Assembly: GCF_030406405.1 (NCBI RefSeq)
Contig: NZ_JAUEPL010000053.1
Location: forward strand, 1-51,096
Origin: Streptomyces ficellus
GTDB taxonomy: Bacteria > Actinomycetota > Actinomycetes > Streptomycetales > Streptomycetaceae
DNA length: 51,096 nt
Reading direction: 5' to 3'
Both the position numbers and the translations under genes were made by a program. The notes under the pieces are model-generated. The model searched no databases and had not been told where the DNA came from. It saw only the letters and a program-made list of their open reading frames with translations. Shown one piece after another: positions 1 to 7,641 of this stretch (within the stretch, counting starts at the first letter, position 1; each line of letters begins with the position of its first letter).

Positions 1-77
1 CGAACCCGGAAGCTAAGCCTTTCAGCGCCGATGGTACTGCAGGGGGGACCCTGTGGGAGAGTAGGACACCGCCGAAC
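1..77 (+). rRNA. rrf: 5S ribosomal RNA, 3' portion
   Basis: The first bases match the 3' two thirds of an actinobacterial 5S rRNA, including the conserved CGAACCCGGAAGCTAAGC segment and the closing GTGGGAGAGTAGGACACCGC block. The 5' end lies outside the window. A terminator hairpin follows about 14 bases later, so this is the tail of an rrn operon read on the plus strand. The exact 3' end is uncertain by a few bases. Confidence 0.93.
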
Positions 78-90
78 AATTATTGTGGGA

Positions 91-119
91 AAGCCCCGCA
101 CCTTCTGGTGCGGGGCTTT
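91..119 (+). terminator. rrn operon terminator
   Basis: AAGCCCCGCACC pairs perfectly with GGTGCGGGGCTT across the four-base loop TTCT, and a short T run follows. It sits directly after the 5S rRNA and would end rRNA transcription. It may also stop the minus-strand operon that converges on it. Confidence 0.9.
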
Positions 120-177
120 CCTGCGTTCAGGGGCAATCCGAACCTTTCTCTTTTGGGTCGGATTTCCTCCTTTGGTC

Positions 178-1488
178 TCAGAGGCGGCCTGTGGCCTTGA
201 GGGCGAGATACGCGTCGGCAAGAGCCGGGGCGAGCTTGTCGGGGGTGGCGTCCACGACCGTGACACCGTGGCGCTGGAGCTTTTCCGATGTGTGGCGGCG
301 CTGGGCTTGGGCCTGGATGCCGGCAGCGGCCTCGTAGACCGCTTCGACGGTGCCGCGCGCCTTCGTCATCGCTTCCGTATGTGGATCGGCGACCGAGGCT
401 ACGAGGAGAGTGTGGCGCTGGGTCAGCTGCGGGAGTACCGGCAGCAGTCCCTCCTCGATGGGGGCGGCTTCAAGGCTGGTGAGGAGCACGATGAGGGACC
501 GGCGTGGCGCGTTGGTCAAGGCCGCGGAGCTGAGGCCGCGGGCGTCGGTTTCGATGAGTTCGGGTTCAAGCGGGGCGAGGGCATTGACCAGTGCGGGGAG
601 GACGTCGCCTGCTGTGCGGCCCTGCACGCGGGCGCGGACGCGGCGGTCGTAGGCGAGGAGGTCCACTCGGTCGCCGGCTCGCGACGCGAGAGCCGTGAGG
701 AGCAGCGCGGCGTCCATGGCGGCGTCCAGGCGCGGCACGTCACCGACTCGGCCGGCTGAGGTACGGCCGGTGTCGAGGACGATGAGGATGTGACGGTCAC
801 GTTCCGGGCGCCAGGTGCGTACGGCGACGGTTTGCTGGCGGGCCGTTGCGCGCCAGTCGATGGAACGCGTGTCGTCGCCAGGGACGTACTCGCGGAGGCT
901 GTCGAACTCGGTGCCCTGGCCGCGGGTGAGGACGCTGGTGCGGCCGTCGAGCTCCCGGAGGCGGGCCAGCCTGGAAGGAAGGTGCTTCCGGCTCGTGAAA
1001 GCCGGCAGGACACGGACCGTCCACGGGATTTTGTGATCGCCCTGGCGGGCGGCGAGACCCAGCGGGCCGTAGGAGCGCACGGTGACACGATCAGCGTGAC
1101 GGTCGCCGCGGCGAGTTGGCCGGAGCACGGTGGTGAGGCGTCGGCGTTCACCGGCAGGGACGGTCAGCTTGTGCCGGGACGCGGCCTGCTCGCTGCCGGG
1201 AAGCCAACTGCTGGGCGGCCAGGCGTCACGGAGGTGGGCGCGCAGCCGGCGCCGGGACGGGTTGGTGATCGTGAGGTGGACGTGGGCGGCGTCACCGAGT
1301 CGAACGCTTGTGTCACCACTTCGGGTGAACCGCAGTGTTCGCACTGGCGCGGCGAGCGCGTAGTCGCACAGAATTGCGAGCGAGAGGGGCGCGTTGACAG
1401 CGAGCATCCCCGTCCAGTTGGGGGCGAGGATGCCGACGGGGAGAGTGCCGATCGCGGCGAGGAGCGCGGTTCGTCCGGTGAGGGCCAC
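178..1488 (-). CDS. DUF58 domain protein (MoxR-associated)
   Basis: 436 residues from a GTG 13 bases after the stop of the MoxR gene, with GAGG upstream as ribosome binding site. Two hydrophobic segments lie within residues 5-45, followed by a soluble region. The DUF58 signature (GTEFDSLREYVPGDDTRSID, about 192-211) is followed by a von Willebrand A-like start (ILIVLDTGRTS, about 234-244). DUF58 proteins almost always accompany MoxR ATPases and are thought to act as their membrane-linked partners or substrates in envelope assembly. This is the last gene of a five-gene minus-strand operon ending against the rRNA terminator. The family call is firm; the cellular role is unknown. Confidence 0.9.
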   Translation of the reverse strand: MALTGRTALLAAIGTLPVGILAPNWTGMLAVNAPLSLAILCDYALAAPVRTLRFTRSGDTSVRLGDAAHVHLTITNPSRRRLRAHLRDAWPPSSWLPGSEQAASRHKLTVPAGERRRLTTVLRPTRRGDRHADRVTVRSYGPLGLAARQGDHKIPWTVRVLPAFTSRKHLPSRLARLRELDGRTSVLTRGQGTEFDSLREYVPGDDTRSIDWRATARQQTVAVRTWRPERDRHILIVLDTGRTSAGRVGDVPRLDAAMDAALLLTALASRAGDRVDLLAYDRRVRARVQGRTAGDVLPALVNALAPLEPELIETDARGLSSAALTNAPRRSLIVLLTSLEAAPIEEGLLPVLPQLTQRHTLLVASVADPHTEAMTKARGTVEAVYEAAAGIQAQAQRRHTSEKLQRHGVTVVDATPDKLAPALADAYLALKATGRL

Positions 1489-1500
1489 GGTTTCACTGCC

Positions 1501-2484
1501 TCAGCGGGGAACGGGGACGTGGGTCAGGATCGCGGTGATGACGGAGTCCGGGGTGACTCCTTCCATCTCCGCCTCGGGGCGCAGCTGGATGCGGTGGCGC
1601 AGGGTCGGCAGGGCAAGGGCCTTCACGTCGTCAGGGATGACGTAGTCGCGGCCGGTGAGCCAAGCCCAGGCGCGGGCGGTGGAGAGCAGGGCGGTGGCGC
1701 CTCGCGGGGAGACGCCGAGAGTCAGTGAGGGGGATTCACGGGTGGCACGGCAGATATCGACGACGTAGCCGGCGATTTCGCTGGAGATCGTGGTCTTGGC
1801 GACGGCGGCGCGGGCGGCTTCCAGTTCCGCGGGGCCGGCGACCGGACGTACTCCTGCGGCTTGGAGGTCGCGCGGGTTGAAGCCCTCGGCATGGCGTGTC
1901 AGGACGTTGATCTCGTCCTCGCGTGAGGGCAGAGGGACCGTCAGTTTGAGCAGGAACCGGTCAAGTTGGGCCTCCGGGAGCGGGTAGGTGCCCTCGTACT
2001 CGACCGGGTTCTGTGTGGCGGCGACGAGGAAGGGCTCGGGGAGCGGGCGCGGCGTGCCGTCTACCGTGACCTGGCGCTCTTCCATCGCTTCCAGAAGCGA
2101 TGACTGGGTCTTCGGCGGCGTGCGGTTGATTTCGTCGGCGAGTAGGAGGTTGGTGAAGACCGGGCCGGGCTGGAAGGAGAACTGGGCTGTTCGGGCGTCG
2201 TACACGAGGGACCCCGTGACGTCGCTCGGCATCAGATCAGGGGTGAACTGGACGCGCTTGGTGTCCAGTTGGAGGGATGCGGCAAGTGCGCGGACGAGCA
2301 ACGTCTTGGCGACTCCGGGCACTCCCTCGAGGAGGACGTGGCCTCGGCAGAGCAGGGCGACGACCAGTCCGGTGACAGCTGGGTCCTGCCCGACCACGGC
2401 CTTGGCGATCTCGGTGCGCAGAGCCTCCAGGGAGGAGCGGGCGCTGTCCGAGTTCTCAGCGGTCTCGGGGGTCGGGGCACTCAT
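1501..2484 (-). CDS. MoxR-family AAA+ ATPase
   Basis: 327 residues. Walker A GVPGVAKT is at 54-61, Walker B LLLADEIN at 113-120, and a sensor-1 type VAATQNP follows, with the C-terminal lid helices typical of MoxR proteins. These ATPases are chaperone-like and remodel or activate a partner, usually a DUF58/vWA protein encoded next door, as here. The ATG overlaps the stop of the DUF4350 gene by four bases, so translation is probably coupled. Length is normal for the family and all catalytic motifs look intact. Confidence 0.95.
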   Translation of the reverse strand: MSAPTPETAENSDSARSSLEALRTEIAKAVVGQDPAVTGLVVALLCRGHVLLEGVPGVAKTLLVRALAASLQLDTKRVQFTPDLMPSDVTGSLVYDARTAQFSFQPGPVFTNLLLADEINRTPPKTQSSLLEAMEERQVTVDGTPRPLPEPFLVAATQNPVEYEGTYPLPEAQLDRFLLKLTVPLPSREDEINVLTRHAEGFNPRDLQAAGVRPVAGPAELEAARAAVAKTTISSEIAGYVVDICRATRESPSLTLGVSPRGATALLSTARAWAWLTGRDYVIPDDVKALALPTLRHRIQLRPEAEMEGVTPDSVITAILTHVPVPR

Positions 2485-3689
2485 GAGGTGCGTACCTCTC
2501 TTTCGAGGGCGTCGAGTTGGTCTGCCAGAAGGATGAGCGCGGCGTCATCGGAGGGAGCGGGACCAAACAGAAGAGTCCGGAGGTCTCGGCCCTCTGACGG
2601 GAGCCGTGCGGACACGGCCGGGAGCAGGACGTCGGGTGAGTGGGCTTCCCTCGGAGGGACGCCCAGAAGGGGGGCCAGCCGGGTTCGGGTAGCGGTGCGA
2701 AGGACGGTGGCCGCGCGGTCGAGGGCGTTCGATTTGCGGTAGAGGCGGGCGCGGCCCTCGGTGGTTTCGGAGGCGCGGATGGCGACGGGCAGCTGCTCGG
2801 TCACCAGCGGACCGAGGCGCCGGGCGCGCCAGACGGCGGCGAGGACGGCGGCGACAGCGAGCTGGACAGTGCCCCAGAGCCAACCGGAGGGGATCAGTTC
2901 GAGGAATCCGCTGTCGCCGGAGGCGCCGTTGCCGTCCGTGTTGTCGCCGCCCTGTGCGGCGGATGGATCACTGAGCGAGGGGAGGTACCAGACGAGATGA
3001 GGCCGGGAACCGAGCAGTTGGAGGGCGAGCGAGGCATTGCCCTGCTGGTCGAGGCGGTCGTTGTAGAGGATGTCGGGGGCGCCGAGGAGGACCGTGTCAC
3101 CGCCGGTGGGCTCGTCGATCCTCAGGAGAGTGGCCCGGCCGTCGCTGGGGTAGCACGCGTCACTGCCGGGGGCGTCGGTCACGTAGCGCTCGCCGCCGAG
3201 GTCGGCGTCGCCGGCTCGCTGCGCGGCAGGCAGGGAGCACTCGGGGGCGAGAGTCGAGACCGGGGCGGAACGGCCCGTGGTCACCCCGGGGGCGAGGGTG
3301 CCGACGGAGGTGGTGCCGGCGGCGACGAGGACGGTACGGCCGCGCATGGTGTCCATGTCGCCGCGCAGGACGCTGCGCTGGTGGCCCGTCAGAAGATCCG
3401 GGGTGGTGACCAGGAGGGTGGTGTTGGGCCCTGTCGCGTCGGTGGCCTCGTCGAGCGTGGTGACCACGCGAGTGGTGACACCGCGCTGCTTGAGAAGCTC
3501 GGCTACGGCGCGGCTGCCGTTGGGGTCGGCGGAGCGCGGGTCGAGGTGGCCGTGCTGGGTGCCGGAGCGGACCAGCGCCATGACGATCCCGGCCATGATC
3601 AGGATGGCGATGGCGAGGAGCAGCCCCCGTGCCCGCGTCCACATCTGATGAGGGGTGAGGGATGTCGAGGTGGTGGCGGTGGAGGTCAT
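2481..3689 (-). CDS. DUF4350 membrane protein
   Basis: 402 residues. One membrane segment lies near the N-terminus (about 22-42, LLLAIAILIMAGIVMAL) and a second near 265-290. Between them is an outward-facing domain of the DUF4350 type, a GATase-like fold that appears in MoxR operons. The soluble domain contains the motif LLVTTPDLLTG and a conserved SRAVAELLKQRGV segment near its start. Both ends overlap neighbours by four bases (DUF4129 upstream, MoxR downstream), so the genes are co-translated. The biochemical function is not known. Confidence 0.85.
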   Translation of the reverse strand: MTSTATTSTSLTPHQMWTRARGLLLAIAILIMAGIVMALVRSGTQHGHLDPRSADPNGSRAVAELLKQRGVTTRVVTTLDEATDATGPNTTLLVTTPDLLTGHQRSVLRGDMDTMRGRTVLVAAGTTSVGTLAPGVTTGRSAPVSTLAPECSLPAAQRAGDADLGGERYVTDAPGSDACYPSDGRATLLRIDEPTGGDTVLLGAPDILYNDRLDQQGNASLALQLLGSRPHLVWYLPSLSDPSAAQGGDNTDGNGASGDSGFLELIPSGWLWGTVQLAVAAVLAAVWRARRLGPLVTEQLPVAIRASETTEGRARLYRKSNALDRAATVLRTATRTRLAPLLGVPPREAHSPDVLLPAVSARLPSEGRDLRTLLFGPAPSDDAALILLADQLDALEREVRTS

Positions 3690-4375
3690 CCGGCCGCTCC
3701 TTGGACCACGTCGCTCAGTTGGGGCTTGGTGCGTTCCAGCGCGGTGTCCAGGTCCTTGAGCCGCTGGTACGCGCGCTGGTCGGTGGTGCGCCCACCATAT
3801 GTGACGTCGTCGAATTCACGTGCGGCGGCACGGAGTTCGTCCGCGTGGCCGGGCAGGGTTCGGCCCGCCTCGGCCGCGGCTTCGTCGGCGGTGCGGCCTG
3901 GGCGCGGGTCGAGGAGGGTGCGTTCCTCCAGGGAGCGCACGATGGCCCGCATCCGTTCCTGGACGGCCTCGTTCCAGCGGCCGGCGGCGGCGTGCTTGTC
4001 CGCGGTGGCGCGGTGTTCGGCGGCGCTGCGAGGACGGTCGCCGAACAGGGAGTCCGCGCTGACGGGGGTGCGCTGCGGGGTACCGAGCCGCCACCACAGG
4101 GCGCCGATGAGGGCCACGACGACCAGGGCGATCACCACGAGTCCGAGCAGCCCGCCCGGAGTGGCGTCCGAGGCGGAGGCGAAGAGGCGGCCCACCCAGT
4201 CCCAGAAGCTGTCGAGCGCGCGCTGGAGGAGGTTGGGGTCGTTCTCGTGGTACATGGGCTTGGACAGCTCCCGCTCCGCCGCCTCGCGGGCGGGGAGGCG
4301 GGGACTGTCCACCGGCACGTCATCGTTCGCGTGGGTCAGCAGCCACGCCGTCGTCATGCCCCCCGTGCTGGGCAC
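3686..4375 (-). CDS. DUF4129 membrane protein
   Basis: 229 residues from a GTG eight bases after AGGAG. A single strong membrane helix (LLGLVVIALVVVALIGALWW, about 100-120) separates an N-terminal outside portion from a cytoplasmic C-terminal domain matching DUF4129 (about 155-225). DUF4129 is often fused to transglutaminase-like domains in MoxR clusters, but here it stands alone. It overlaps the DUF4350 start by four bases. An in-frame ATG lies six codons downstream (4357) but has a poorer upstream site. Confidence 0.85.
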   Translation of the reverse strand: MPSTGGMTTAWLLTHANDDVPVDSPRLPAREAAERELSKPMYHENDPNLLQRALDSFWDWVGRLFASASDATPGGLLGLVVIALVVVALIGALWWRLGTPQRTPVSADSLFGDRPRSAAEHRATADKHAAAGRWNEAVQERMRAIVRSLEERTLLDPRPGRTADEAAAEAGRTLPGHADELRAAAREFDDVTYGGRTTDQRAYQRLKDLDTALERTKPQLSDVVQGAAG

Positions 4376-4379
4376 CGCA

Positions 4380-5612
4380 TCAGCTCCTGGGGGCGGTGTC
4401 GTCCGGCGAGGGGGAGCCGTATCCGGGCACGCCGGCGGCGCGGGCCAGCTCCAGGTCGAGGGCTTCCCGCCGGATCCGCTGGTCGATGTAGAGGAGGACC
4501 GAGACGCCGGAGGAGATCGGGTAGGTGATCGAGGCGGCGATCACCGCACCGATGCCGGTGATGATCAGGAAGGGCCATCCGAACTCCGGAGGCGTACCGG
4601 CGAGCAGGCCGCCGAGTCCCTGCCCGTCCACCGCCAGCGCGACGATGGAGAAGGGAATCGCGATGATCATCGAGATCAGCAGCATCAGCAGCATGGTGAG
4701 GGTCAGGATGCCGAAGATCCGCCACCAGGCGCCCTGAACCAGCTTGGCGGAGCGTCGCAGCGCCGCGAGCACGCCCTGCCGCTCCAGCATCAGCGCCGAG
4801 TAGGAGAGGCTGAAACGGACGAGCAGCCAGACGATGACCACGGCGGCGGCGATACCGCCGACGACGGCCAGCAGCACGCCCACGGGCGAGTCGTCCAGGA
4901 GCAGGCCCGGAAGCAGGCCCACGGCCATGATGGCGGCACTCATCAGGGGCAGCAGCAGCACCAGGCCGAGGAGATGAGGCAGACGCGGCCTGGCCTCGCG
5001 CCAGGCGTCGGCGAGCGTCACGGGCCGGCCCAGCACCGAGCGGCTGATCACCATGGTCAGCAGAGCGGTGGTGATGAACGTGCCGATGAGGGTGAGGCCC
5101 ATCGTGGGAGCCAGGGAGATGAGGCTGGCCTGGAGGGACTCGACCGACTGCTCCAGAGCCTCCGCCGGAGTCGGGTCCGGCTTGAGCTGCGGGGGCGCCG
5201 GCACCACGTACCGCTGAATGAGAATGTCGCCGAGCTGCGTGAAGACGGAAACGGTCAGCGTGATGCCGAGCACGGTGCGCCAGTGGGCCCGCAGAGTGGA
5301 GACCGCACCGTCGAGGATCTCGCCCACGCCGAGGGGGCGCAGCGGGATGACGCCGGGCTTCGCGGCCGGCGGCCGACCCCAGCCACCCTGGTGTGCGCCG
5401 CCGCCCCAGCGCGGTGCGGGCGTGTGCGGCGGGACCGGGCCGGACGGGCCCGGCATGGTCGGCGGGGACCACTGGGCGGGCGGCGGCTGGTTCGGGGACC
5501 ACTTGGGGGCGGTGCCGGGTTCGTCGGACGGCTCGGCGGGCCGGGGGGCGTCGCCGCCCTGGCCGTCGGAGGGAGAAGATCCGGGCGAGGCCCAGCCCGG
5601 AGTGTCGTTCAC
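4380..5612 (-). CDS. GPDPase-type multi-pass membrane protein
   Basis: 410 residues from a GTG preceded by GAGGTGG at a six-base gap. A longer reading frame starts at 5708 but has no ribosome site and gives an atypical leader. The first 100 residues are rich in Pro, Gly and Trp and probably cytoplasmic. The remainder has about six hydrophobic segments separated by short loops, resembling the membrane domain linked to glycerophosphoryl diester phosphodiesterases (PF10110 type). No phosphodiesterase catalytic domain is present, so enzymatic activity should not be assumed. It is the first gene of the MoxR operon, four bases ahead of the DUF4129 gene. Confidence 0.75.
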   Translation of the reverse strand: MNDTPGWASPGSSPSDGQGGDAPRPAEPSDEPGTAPKWSPNQPPPAQWSPPTMPGPSGPVPPHTPAPRWGGGAHQGGWGRPPAAKPGVIPLRPLGVGEILDGAVSTLRAHWRTVLGITLTVSVFTQLGDILIQRYVVPAPPQLKPDPTPAEALEQSVESLQASLISLAPTMGLTLIGTFITTALLTMVISRSVLGRPVTLADAWREARPRLPHLLGLVLLLPLMSAAIMAVGLLPGLLLDDSPVGVLLAVVGGIAAAVVIVWLLVRFSLSYSALMLERQGVLAALRRSAKLVQGAWWRIFGILTLTMLLMLLISMIIAIPFSIVALAVDGQGLGGLLAGTPPEFGWPFLIITGIGAVIAASITYPISSGVSVLLYIDQRIRREALDLELARAAGVPGYGSPSPDDTAPRS

Positions 5613-5794
5613 GGTCGTCCACCTCGTGAATTGGTCGCGGTACCGGCTCGGCGAGCCGGCTCGGTCACGGTGCTGGGCCGCTCGGTAGGGCGGCAGGTTG
5701 GCAGCCATCGTGCCACGCGCCGTCCACCGGCGGGCCCGGGGCCGGATCTCCTCGCCACCTTCATTGTCCGTGGTTCAGCGGGCAGACTGGGCGG

Positions 5795-6946
5795 ATGGCT
5801 GATCAGTACGCACAAACTCCCGTCGGCACCGCACCGTCCACGCTTCCCTCACTGCGCTGGGATGAGCCGCCGGAAGGGCCGGTGGTCGTGCTCCTCGACC
5901 AGACGCGGCTGCCCGCCGAGGAGGTCGAGCTGGTCTGTACGGATGTGCCGGCGCTGGTCGGGGCGATCCAGACCCTCGCCGTGCGGGGGGCGCCGCTGCT
6001 CGGCATCGCCGGTGCCTACGGCGTGGCGCTGGCCGCGGCGCGGGGCTACGAGGTGGAGGAGGCGGCCGAGCTGCTGGCGGGAGCGCGGCCCACCGCGGTG
6101 AACCTCGCCTACGGCGTGCGGCGGGCGGTCGCCGCGCACCGGGCGGCGATCGAGAAGGGGGAGGACCGCGATGCGGCGGCAGGGGCGGCGCTCGCGGAGG
6201 CCAGGGCCCTGCACCGGGAGGACGCCGAAGCCAGTGTGCTGATGGCGGGGCACGGGCTCGCGCTGCTGGACGAGCTCCTGCCCGGCGGTGGCCACCGGAT
6301 CCTGACCCACTGCAACACCGGGGCGCTGGTCTCCGGCGGGGAGGGGACCGCGTTCGCCGTGGCGCTGGAGGCGCACCGGACGGGCAGGCTGCGGCGGCTG
6401 TGGGTGGATGAGACCCGGCCGCTGTTGCAGGGGGCCCGGCTGACGGCGTACGAGGCGGCCCGCAACGGGATGGCGTACACGCTGCTCACGGACAATGCCG
6501 CGGGCTCGCTGTTCGCGGCGGGGGAGGTGGACGCCGTGCTGATCGGGGCGGACCGGATCGCCGCCGACGGTTCGGTGGCCAATAAGATCGGGAGCTACCC
6601 GCTCGCGGTCCTGGCCAAGTACCACCACGTGCCGTTCATCGTGGTGGCGCCGACCACGACGATCGACCTCACGACCCCGGACGGAGCGTCCATAGAGGTG
6701 GAGCAGCGGCCCGGGCAGGAAGTGACGGAGCTCACTGCGCCGCCGCAGGTGCTGAGCGGTGGGGTCGGAGTGGGGGGAGGGCTCCCGGTGGCTCCGCTGG
6801 GAACGCAGGCGTACAACCCGGCGTTTGACGTCACGCCCCCCGAGCTGGTGACGGCGATCGTCACCGAGCTGGGGGCGGTGTCGCCGGTGACCGGAGGAGG
6901 AATTTCCGAGCTGTGTGCCAGGTCACGCCAGGTAACGATTAGCTAA
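5795..6946 (+). CDS. mtnA: S-methyl-5-thioribose-1-phosphate isomerase
   Basis: 383 residues. Converts 5-methylthioribose-1-phosphate to methylthioribulose-1-phosphate in methionine salvage (cytoplasm). Family landmarks are intact: VRGAPLLGIAGAYG (63-76), the catalytic-cysteine motif HCNTGALVSGGEGTA (C173), and GADRIAADGSVANKIG with the catalytic Asp (D253), then FIVVAPTTT. The ATG at 5795 gives the usual N-terminus. The gene ends five bases before mtrA, an arrangement I recall from other Streptomyces. The last 40 residues are less conserved. Confidence 0.95.
   Translation: MADQYAQTPVGTAPSTLPSLRWDEPPEGPVVVLLDQTRLPAEEVELVCTDVPALVGAIQTLAVRGAPLLGIAGAYGVALAAARGYEVEEAAELLAGARPTAVNLAYGVRRAVAAHRAAIEKGEDRDAAAGAALAEARALHREDAEASVLMAGHGLALLDELLPGGGHRILTHCNTGALVSGGEGTAFAVALEAHRTGRLRRLWVDETRPLLQGARLTAYEAARNGMAYTLLTDNAAGSLFAAGEVDAVLIGADRIAADGSVANKIGSYPLAVLAKYHHVPFIVVAPTTTIDLTTPDGASIEVEQRPGQEVTELTAPPQVLSGGVGVGGGLPVAPLGTQAYNPAFDVTPPELVTAIVTELGAVSPVTGGGISELCARSRQVTIS
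6922..6937 (+). promoter_or_regulatory. candidate MtrA direct-repeat site
   Basis: GTCACG (6922-6927) and GTAACG (6932-6937) form a direct repeat with a ten-base period inside the last codons of mtnA, 14 bases before the mtrA start. MtrA orthologues bind direct repeats of GTCAC/GTAAC-like hexamers, so this could be an autoregulatory site. The match is short and untested. Confidence 0.35.
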
Positions 6947-6950
6947 TGGG

Positions 6951-7640
6951 ATGATGTCGATTATGAAGGGACGCGTCCTTGTCGTCGACGACGACACCGC
7001 ACTGGCCGAGATGCTCGGAATTGTGCTGCGTGGTGAAGGTTTCGAGCCGTCGTTCGTAGCGGACGGCGACAAGGCACTTGCTGCTTTCCGGGAGGTCAAG
7101 CCGGACCTGGTGTTGCTGGATCTCATGCTGCCCGGCCGGGACGGCATCGAGGTGTGCCGGCTGATCCGGGCCGAGTCCGGTGTGCCGATCGTGATGCTGA
7201 CCGCCAAGAGCGACACCGTCGATGTGGTGGTCGGCCTGGAGTCCGGGGCCGATGACTACATCGTCAAGCCGTTCAAGCCGAAGGAGCTGGTCGCCCGGAT
7301 CCGGGCGCGGCTGCGGAGGTCGGAGGAGCCGGCGCCGGAGCAGCTGACCATCGGTGACCTGGTGATCGATGTGGCCGGCCACTCGGTGAAGCGGGACGGA
7401 CAGTCCATCGCGCTCACCCCGCTGGAGTTCGACCTGCTGGTCGCCCTGGCGCGCAAGCCGTGGCAGGTGTTCACCCGTGAGGTGCTGCTGGAGCAGGTGT
7501 GGGGTTACCGCCACGCCGCGGACACGCGGCTGGTGAACGTCCATGTGCAGCGGCTGCGCTCCAAGGTCGAGAAGGACCCGGAGCGGCCGGAGATCGTCGT
7601 GACCGTCCGCGGTGTCGGTTACAAGGCCGGACCGAGCTGA
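6951..7640 (+). CDS. mtrA: Response regulator MtrA (OmpR family)
   Basis: 229 residues. Receiver domain: acidic pocket D13-D15, phospho-acceptor D57 in LVLLDLMLPGRDG, and the conserved Lys in YIVKPFKPKEL. Winged-helix output domain: about 130-229, ending VRGVGYKAGPS. The sequence agrees almost throughout with what I remember of actinobacterial MtrA, the essential or near-essential regulator of cell division, wall remodelling and, in Streptomyces, antibiotic production. It is followed after one base by mtrB and then lpqB. Two adjacent ATG codons start the gene; the second or the fifth codon could also serve. Confidence 0.97.
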   Translation: MMSIMKGRVLVVDDDTALAEMLGIVLRGEGFEPSFVADGDKALAAFREVKPDLVLLDLMLPGRDGIEVCRLIRAESGVPIVMLTAKSDTVDVVVGLESGADDYIVKPFKPKELVARIRARLRRSEEPAPEQLTIGDLVIDVAGHSVKRDGQSIALTPLEFDLLVALARKPWQVFTREVLLEQVWGYRHAADTRLVNVHVQRLRSKVEKDPERPEIVVTVRGVGYKAGPS

Positions 7641-7641
7641 C

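Noticed and set aside
2640..6101. Plus-strand open frame of about 1150 codons across the MoxR operon
   Set aside because: Antisense shadow covering four real minus-strand genes and part of mtnA; composition is Gly/Arg/Ala noise.
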